A stretch of 64,000 nt of DNA, from positions 163,438-227,437 of the forward strand of contig JAOACR010000023.1 in the NCBI GenBank assembly GCA_026417735.1. The letters run 5' to 3'. The DNA is from Kiritimatiellia bacterium (GTDB taxonomy: Bacteria > Verrucomicrobiota > Kiritimatiellia > PWTM01). Made by a program: the position numbers and the translations under genes. Shown here in pieces: positions 58,507 through 64,000 of this stretch. Below the pieces are notes generated by a model. That model did not search any database and was not told the origin of the DNA. It saw nothing but the letters and a program-made list of their open reading frames with translations. Each line of letters opens with the position of its first letter. Positions within the stretch are counted from its first letter, which is position 1.

Positions 58507-61500
58507 ATGAAAGCGACAGTCGGTCTAGCAACATGCGTATGCGCAACGTGGGCCGCCGTGGCGCCCGCCGCAATGGTGGTGGCGTTCCCACGGATGGAAG
58601 TACCCGTGCTGACGAACGTGGACGTGCTGGTCGTCGGCGGGTCGCTCGGTGCGGTTGCCGCCGCAGTTGAGGCGCGCCGGGCCGGCGCAAGTGCGTTTCT
58701 GGTCACGTCCTGGCCTTATCTGGGGGAGGATCTCTGTGCAACGTTGCGGCTCTGGCGCGAAGACAAACAGGAGCCGGACCACCCCTGGCTTCGGGCGATG
58801 TTTCCTCCCGAGACTGAGCGACGGTCCGGCCGCGCGTGGACATTTCGGTACCGTACGGACCGCGTCGACGACCCGCGGCATCGCGATTCTTCTCCGCCAG
58901 GACGGCTCACCGATAGCCGCCACCGCAGCGCGGCGAGGGACAGTGTCCAGTACAACGGTCCGGTGACGATTTTTGCGGACCTCGGCCAACCGCGGCCGAT
59001 TGGGCGCGTCGAGCTGCGCGCGTACCAACGACCCGGCGATTTTGGTGTGGCGGAGATCCGCGTCGCCACCAGCATGGACGCCGACGCGTGGAGCGCCGTG
59101 GTGACTGGCCGAAATTCGGACGTGGAGATCCCGGCCGAGGATGCGTCGCTGCCCATTGGGGTCGAGCTGGCGGTCACGCAGCGGTACGTCCGGGTCGAAG
59201 TTGTGCCGGTGATCGGCGCATCCCGCGTGCTGCTGGCGGAGCTTGCGATCGAAGCGCCGCCAGAGTCCGCGCCATCCCCCCCGGCCGGCACCATCGCGCG
59301 TGTGACCCGTCCGCTGCGGATTCAGCGGACGCTCGACGACGCCTTGATTGCGGCGGATGTTCCATTCCTGTTTCTCTCAGATCCCTTCGATGTGCTGATC
59401 GGTGACGACGGTCATCCAGCCGGATTGCTCGTTGCGAACCGGTCCGGCTTGCAGGCGATTCGGGCGCGCGTGATCGTGGACGCGACTCCCCATGCCGTTG
59501 TCGCCCGGCTGGCCGGCGCCGCGTTCGAGTCCGTTCCGCCGGGGCCGCGCGAGTTTCGCCGTGTGGTGATTGGGGGTCAGGCGGTGACATCCGCGGTGGC
59601 CTCGCCGGTGGAACACCCCCTTCCGTTACTCGTGCGTGCAGAGGACGGGACCGAGCTGCCGGTGATCGAGTACCGTCTGGTGATGCCGTTCGCAGACACC
59701 GGTTGGCCAGTGCGTGCCGAACTGGAACAGTCGGCCCGTGACATCACTTGGAGCCGGGACCAACGAGATGCGTCCGAGACGCTGCTGGAGCTGTCGCCGC
59801 CGCCGATCGTCGCGCGGGCAGCCGTGACGGGGGACTGGCCGGGTGCGTCGAATCTGCCGCTCGACGTCGCACGTCCGGTGGGTGTGGAGCGACTGTGGGT
59901 GCTCGGATCAAGGATCGCTGTTGCCCCGATTTCGTTGTCAGCCCTGCGGCGTCCGGACGAGTTCCTCCGCGTCGGTGAACGGATCGGCCACGTGGCAGCT
60001 GCGGAGGCCCGCATGGTTCCGGCCCCGGGCCGCCTGCGGCTGCGGTCCGCGCAGAGGGAACCCCCAGCGGCCGACTCACCCATGGCTCGCTTCGTTCCGG
60101 CCGATACCCACCCGCGTTGGGCCGGGCTGGAAAGAATCGAGCTCGATGCACATGCGCGCGAGGCGGCGGCGGAATACGACGTGATCGTCGTCGGTGGCGG
60201 CACCGGTGGGGCGCCGGCCGGCATCGGGGCGGCGCGCCAGGAAGCGCGGACTCTGGTGATTGAGTCGCTGTACGGCCTCGGCGGTGTCGGCACCTGGGGC
60301 CAAATCGCCTCGTACTACCACGGTTACCGGCAGGGCTTCACCGCCGAAATCGATGCGGGGGTCGCAGCGCTTGCCGGTCAGACCTCTCCCGCCCACAAGT
60401 GGAACGTCGAACACAAAAGCGAGTGGCTCCGGCGTGCGCTCCGGGAGGCCGGTGCGGCGATCTGGTTCGGTTGCCGGGGGGTGGGCGCGATTGTGAATGG
60501 CGACGAGGTGCGCGGCGTCGTCGTGGTGACGCCCGAGGGCCCCCTTCTTGCCCTTGCACGATGTGTGGTCGATGCGACCGGGAACGCCGACATCGCCGCC
60601 GCGGCCGGCGCGCGCTGTGTCTGGAGCGACGAGGCGGAGGTTGCGGTACAGGGCACCGGACTCTCGCCCCGCAGTTTGACCCGCCAGTACATCAACACCG
60701 ACTACACCTTTGTGGACGACACTGACATCGTTGACATCTGGCGCGCGTTCATTGTCGGCCGTGAGTTGTTCTCGGAAGCGTGGGACCTTTCGAGGCTCAT
60801 TGATACGCGGGAGCGGCGGCGCATTGTCGGCGAGGTGGAGATCTCGCCGCTTGACCTCTACCTCGGGCGGACTTGGCGGGACACGATCGCGCTGGCGCAA
60901 AGCAATTTCGATACCCACGGCTTCACCGTACATCCCATCTTCGCGCTGCGCCCACCCGACCGCAGTTCGATCACCGTGCCGGTACCATTCCGCGCATTGC
61001 TGCCGAGAGATCTCGAACGGCTGCTGGTCATTGGGCTGGCCATCAGCGCGCATCGCGATGCGCTACCGGTCCTGCGCATGCAGCCCGACATCCAAAATCA
61101 CGGTTACGCAGCCGGCGTCGCCGCGGCGTGGTGCGCCCGCGAAAACCGGCCGCTTCGAGCGCTGGACATCCGCGTGCTGCAGCGTCATCTCATCGACAAG
61201 GGAATCGTACCGGACACGGCGCTGACCGATCTGGACTCCCCACCGGTGCCCGACAGCCGGCTCGAGTGGGCCGTGCGTGCGCTGCCGGAGGACTGGACGG
61301 GTCTGGAGGTGGTGCTCTCCGACACCAACCGCTCTCTTCCGCGACTGCGCACGGCGTGGGCTGCGGCGACGAATGATGATGTTCGGCTGGTGTATGCGAT
61401 GACGCTCGGCATGCTCGGCGACCCCACTGGTGTCGACACACTCATCGCCGCGGTACGGGCGCGATCGTGGGAGGGCGGTTGGGAGTATCGCGCGATGGGG

Positions 61501-61953
61501 CAGTTCGGGCCCAGCCTCGCACCCCTGGATGCGATGATCATCGCGTTGGGTCGTACTCGGGCGGCCGCGGCCCTGGAACCGCTGCTGGAAAAGGCTAGGA
61601 CGCTGGACGCGAATGTCGCGTTTTCCCATCACCGAGCGGTCGCACTTGCGCTGGAATGCCTCGGCGATCCCCGGGCGGCACCCGTGCTGGCGGAGGTGCT
61701 CCGACGGCCGGGGATGAGCGGTCATTGGGTGACCACCGCGACCGAAGCAAAAACGCGACGGCTCTCCGGCGGTACCGATACCCGCGTGCGGCGCGATGCG
61801 TTGCGGGAGATCTCGCTGGCACGAGCACTCTATCGGTGCGGCGATCACGAGGGACTTGGCCGCTCCATTCTCGAACGGTATGCGGATGATTTGCACGGTC
61901 ATTATGCGCGGCACGCTCGGACGGTACTTGGGCGTACCCGAGCGGCGCCCTAA
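58507..61953 (+). CDS. Exported tandem FAD-dependent oxidoreductase with discoidin-like insert and HEAT-like C-terminus
   Basis: This is a 1148-residue protein. A signal peptide (KATVGLATCVCATWAAVAPA) precedes a first FAD-type fold (residues 39-50, VDVLVVGGSLGA). Residues about 149-255 insert a discoidin-like beta-sandwich (YNGPVTIFADLGQPRPIGRV). A second FAD domain starts at 557 (YDVIVVGGGTGGAPAG), with VVDATGNADIAAAAGARC and VPVPFRALLPRDLERLLVIG typical of the PF12831 family. From about 918 the tail is helical with HEAT-like repeats (VRLVYAMTLGMLGDPTGVDT). The ATG at 58507 is used; a GTG at 58471 is possible. The substrate is unknown. It is 40 bp after the barrel gene in the same direction. 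Confidence 0.85.
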   Translation: MKATVGLATCVCATWAAVAPAAMVVAFPRMEVPVLTNVDVLVVGGSLGAVAAAVEARRAGASAFLVTSWPYLGEDLCATLRLWREDKQEPDHPWLRAMFPPETERRSGRAWTFRYRTDRVDDPRHRDSSPPGRLTDSRHRSAARDSVQYNGPVTIFADLGQPRPIGRVELRAYQRPGDFGVAEIRVATSMDADAWSAVVTGRNSDVEIPAEDASLPIGVELAVTQRYVRVEVVPVIGASRVLLAELAIEAPPESAPSPPAGTIARVTRPLRIQRTLDDALIAADVPFLFLSDPFDVLIGDDGHPAGLLVANRSGLQAIRARVIVDATPHAVVARLAGAAFESVPPGPREFRRVVIGGQAVTSAVASPVEHPLPLLVRAEDGTELPVIEYRLVMPFADTGWPVRAELEQSARDITWSRDQRDASETLLELSPPPIVARAAVTGDWPGASNLPLDVARPVGVERLWVLGSRIAVAPISLSALRRPDEFLRVGERIGHVAAAEARMVPAPGRLRLRSAQREPPAADSPMARFVPADTHPRWAGLERIELDAHAREAAAEYDVIVVGGGTGGAPAGIGAARQEARTLVIESLYGLGGVGTWGQIASYYHGYRQGFTAEIDAGVAALAGQTSPAHKWNVEHKSEWLRRALREAGAAIWFGCRGVGAIVNGDEVRGVVVVTPEGPLLALARCVVDATGNADIAAAAGARCVWSDEAEVAVQGTGLSPRSLTRQYINTDYTFVDDTDIVDIWRAFIVGRELFSEAWDLSRLIDTRERRRIVGEVEISPLDLYLGRTWRDTIALAQSNFDTHGFTVHPIFALRPPDRSSITVPVPFRALLPRDLERLLVIGLAISAHRDALPVLRMQPDIQNHGYAAGVAAAWCARENRPLRALDIRVLQRHLIDKGIVPDTALTDLDSPPVPDSRLEWAVRALPEDWTGLEVVLSDTNRSLPRLRTAWAAATNDDVRLVYAMTLGMLGDPTGVDTLIAAVRARSWEGGWEYRAMGQFGPSLAPLDAMIIALGRTRAAAALEPLLEKARTLDANVAFSHHRAVALALECLGDPRAAPVLAEVLRRPGMSGHWVTTATEAKTRRLSGGTDTRVRRDALREISLARALYRCGDHEGLGRSILERYADDLHGHYARHARTVLGRTRAAP

Positions 61954-61999
61954 GGCCCATCACTGATGCGGGGAGTCAGGGTGCCGGTTCAGTTCGGAC

Positions 62000-62019
62000 G
62001 GTCGGCGTGGAAGCCAACC
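62000..62019. repeat. Repeated palindromic element, copy 1 (imperfect)
   Basis: GGTCGGC, GTGGAA loop, GCCAACC: one base off a perfect inverted repeat. It matches the perfect copy at 63864-63883 at 19 of 20 positions, in the gap between two convergent genes. Confidence 0.55.
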
Positions 62020-62099
62020 CTTTGAGCCGCTGCGCGCGCAAAGGAGCGCGGTGTTGCACATCCCGCTCGGCCGACTTTGATGCGCGGAACGCCAACACC

Positions 62100-63485
62100 T
62101 CATTGGGCACGGAGCGCCTGCTCCGTCTCCGCACGCCAAGCTCGGGCCAAGTCCTCTAAGGTTCGGCCGGTCCACTTTTCCCAAAGCGTCTCTTCGTACC
62201 GTCCCATCCGGAGGGCGGCATTGAGGTGCCGTATCAGTTCTGGGTCATGCCGCCGGATAACCCAATCGAGAAAGTTGGCGCTGATCCGGTAACCTGCATC
62301 GTGCCGGAGCTGAACGCCCTGCTGCCGCCGCAGCCAGATCAGATCGGCTCCATGGCTTTCCGGCTCAACAACAAACCATCGGAGATAGTCCGCAATGCCT
62401 TCGACCAGCCATCCCGGCGGTGGCGGCGTACCAGGCGGACGATGATCGTATTGCTGCAGAACATGCACCAGCTCGTGCACGATCGCCCCTACGGCTTCAC
62501 GATTGCGCTCGCGGTCAATCCATCTCGAATTGGCCGTGATCCGGGACCCGCTGGTGGCTGCGACACCGCGCCCCGGGCGCAGGATGATTTGCACATGGCC
62601 GGGAGGCGCCAGATTCTCGACGTGTAAAATCTCCGCCAGTTTCGGGTACCACTCCACAACTGCGGGGCTCAAACGTTTGCGCACCCAAGATTCCAACTCC
62701 GGAGCGTGCCGGACATCGAACGCGAATGTGAACTGGCCGTCCGGCGTTCGGACGCTGAAAGGATCTGGCCCGCGGACCCCTGCTGGAAACTCGGCTCTAA
62801 AGTCGGGTTCCGCACTCTGAACATCGATTTCGCTGTAAAAGGTGTTCGCAAAGGGGTGATGTGCTTGCGTGGCTCGAACATCAAACAGGAGGTACCGATA
62901 ACGTCCCAGCGGTCCGCCTGACATATTGGTGACGAGTACGCCGTAAATTCCACCTTTTTGGGCGCCGACGCCCCGCGTATCCACAGAGGCGATGAGGATC
63001 CATCCTGGTCGGTTGGTGGAACCCGGATCCTTTGAAAGCTGAACTCTGGATTCGTCTCCCGTGGCGCCGTATAGCGTGTAGACTTGAGGCCCCCGCATGT
63101 CGGGATGGCGGGAGAATGTGGCCACGTACGAAATCGGGGTAGGCCGCCCCAAATCCACAACGATCTGGCCGCCCGGCGTCCCTGCAGCAAAAAAGAAGTT
63201 CGCGGGTGGCTCGTCCGGCTGAGTCGGCGTCTTGCCGTCCTGGAGGACCTCCAAAGGCCCGCTGTTGTCGTCCTGCTCTCCCTGCAAAATCCTAAAGGAA
63301 GCGTGGGTGGCGGAGTCCTGGCGGGATGGCCGCGGCACCTGTTGAAAGGTGAAGGGAGTTGATCCGGATGCTTCGGCCTGTCGTTCGGCGACTACCCGGA
63401 CACCTTCTCCTGCTGAGGCGCAGCAACACGCAAGGGCACAGGAAGTGATGCGGCACAGTCCGCGAGATTTCAGATGTAGGCGCAT
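62100..63485 (-). CDS. Exported basic-secretory-protein (BSP) family peptidase with discoidin-like domain
   Basis: This 461-residue protein starts at 63485 after GAGGAAG. A signal peptide (RLHLKSRGLCRITSCALACC) leads to a linker and a discoidin-like domain around residues 100-225 (GQIVVDLGRPTPISYVATFS). The C-terminal part is a BSP-type zincin: EWYPKLAEILHVENLAPPGH, HELVH at 337-341 followed by VLQQYDH, and GWLVEGIADYLRWFV as the third-ligand region. It ends with RTLEDLARAWRAETEQALRA. Plant BSPs have putative protease roles; bacterial ones are uncharacterised. It is convergent with the tandem-FAD gene. Confidence 0.85.
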   Translation of the reverse strand: MRLHLKSRGLCRITSCALACCCASAGEGVRVVAERQAEASGSTPFTFQQVPRPSRQDSATHASFRILQGEQDDNSGPLEVLQDGKTPTQPDEPPANFFFAAGTPGGQIVVDLGRPTPISYVATFSRHPDMRGPQVYTLYGATGDESRVQLSKDPGSTNRPGWILIASVDTRGVGAQKGGIYGVLVTNMSGGPLGRYRYLLFDVRATQAHHPFANTFYSEIDVQSAEPDFRAEFPAGVRGPDPFSVRTPDGQFTFAFDVRHAPELESWVRKRLSPAVVEWYPKLAEILHVENLAPPGHVQIILRPGRGVAATSGSRITANSRWIDRERNREAVGAIVHELVHVLQQYDHRPPGTPPPPGWLVEGIADYLRWFVVEPESHGADLIWLRRQQGVQLRHDAGYRISANFLDWVIRRHDPELIRHLNAALRMGRYEETLWEKWTGRTLEDLARAWRAETEQALRAQ

Positions 63486-63628
63486 CGCTTCCTCGCTTCA
63501 AGCAGAAATGCGGTTTGCCGCATCTTCGTCCGAGTGGCGAAATCATGCAAGACGGTCAAGGATACCCTGACCGCTTGAATCCCATGCGTGATTATGGGAA
63601 GTCCTAGCCACGGAGGATGATGGTCCTT

Positions 63629-63655
63629 CGCAAGGGAGAACAGCCCTCCCTTGCG
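63629..63655. repeat. Perfect 10-bp inverted repeat (hairpin)
   Basis: CGCAAGGGAG (63629-63638) and CTCCCTTGCG (63646-63655) are exact complements with a 7-nt loop. There is no T run beside it, so it is not a standard terminator. The function is unknown. Confidence 0.6.
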
Positions 63656-63863
63656 GGAGAAATCCGGGGGAAGCGGTGGAAGCGATCTGACCCTGACCGT
63701 TGGCTTCGTGCCGAGTCATTCGCTTCCATGCTGATGGAGGCTGTTCATCGTGCTACAGGTGCCTTCGGGCTCGGAGGTCGCTTCCTGGCGTTGGAGACAC
63801 GAACGAGGTTTGCGTCTCTGTCCCTCTCTATTCCACGGGTAAGATACCCATGAGGGGGCGCCC

Positions 63864-63883
63864 GGTCGGCGTGGAAGCCGACC
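63864..63883. repeat. Repeated palindromic element, copy 2 (perfect)
   Basis: GGTCGGC and GCCGACC form a perfect 7-bp stem around GTGGAA. A second copy with one change lies at 62000-62019. Both are intergenic, which suggests a dispersed repeat. Confidence 0.6.
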
Positions 63884-64000
63884 CTCCATACGGACGGGCC
63901 ATCCGTAGACCTCCACGACCACACGTGGAGGGTTCGCTCCCACGCCGGCACTCCCCGTGCCTGCGGGCACATTCGGCCGGGCTCGCCACGCGGTCGGGGA

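Larger units (their letters stand above)
63486..64000. other. Intergenic region at the right edge with hairpins and repeats
   Basis: No supported gene. A plus-strand frame at 63617-63853 has GGAGG touching its ATG and no protein-like pattern. The stretch holds a perfect 10-bp hairpin, a repeated palindrome and further inverted segments near 63924-63946. Confidence 0.55.

Noticed and set aside
63617..63853. 78-residue plus-strand frame near the right edge
   Set aside because: GGAGG abuts the ATG without spacing, the frame contains the perfect hairpin, and the product has no recognisable pattern.
1..64000. CRISPR arrays, insertion sequences, integrases, rRNA
   Set aside because: No regularly spaced direct repeats, transposase or integrase motifs, or rRNA segments were seen.

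Overview
The window is GC-rich (about two thirds G+C by eye) bacterial chromosome with Gram-negative envelope features: Lgt-type lipoproteins, porins and outer-membrane barrels, and Tat and Sec components. Housekeeping genes (dnaN, recA, purB, mnmE, mnmG, tpiA, secG, lgt, tatA, ilvC) are mixed with secreted glycoside hydrolases (GH106, GH116), a sulfatase, a DUF1080 protein, a Gfo/Idh/MocA oxidoreductase and very large lineage-type secreted proteins. This mixture fits the Planctomycetes-Verrucomicrobia-Chlamydiae group, most likely Kiritimatiellota or Verrucomicrobiota. The assignment is inference from gene content; there is no rRNA in the window.

Layout. 1-9.4 kb: start of a partial gene, a secreted protein, tRNA-Gln, dnaN, a 2135-residue macroglobulin-like secreted protein (all minus strand except the tRNA) and a small lipoprotein. 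9.4-20 kb: an MBOAT O-acyltransferase with an SGNH partner, thiL, tRNA-Val, a family 9 glycosyltransferase, a recA-thpR block, and a lipoprotein-TPR-glycosyltransferase block. 20-33.8 kb: a plus-strand run with GH116, tpiA, secG, pdxH, yjbQ, ilvC, a UroD/MtaA-thioredoxin fusion, a CobW-type GTPase, a radical-SAM/DNA-metabolism pair and a sulfatase. 34-38 kb: xylulokinase diverging from a GDP-mannose-epimerase-like gene plus MFS transporter. 38-49.5 kb: two lineage-specific small genes, purB, a charged secreted protein, mnmE-mnmG, rluD-lgt, tatA, a MagIII-like glycosylase and a beta-CASP nuclease. 50-63.5 kb: a carbohydrate locus with GH106 rhamnosidase, a porin, two secreted metallopeptidases, DUF1080, a HEAT-like protein, Gfo/Idh, an outer-membrane barrel and a tandem-FAD protein. 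The last 0.5 kb is intergenic and carries strong hairpins and a repeated palindrome.

How it fits together. Two perfect parS-type palindromes lie inside mnmG, where they encode a repeated peptide in an apparent insertion. With dnaN in the same window and an AT-richer stretch over mnmE-mnmG, this suggests an origin-proximal segment. In the right-hand locus, the neighbouring Gfo/Idh dehydrogenase and DUF1080 protein fit a 3-keto-glycoside cleavage route, with porin, barrel and rhamnosidase supplying substrate. Three large exported enzymes carry twin-arginine leaders, and tatA is in the window. Candidate sigma70-like promoters sit upstream of several transcription units.
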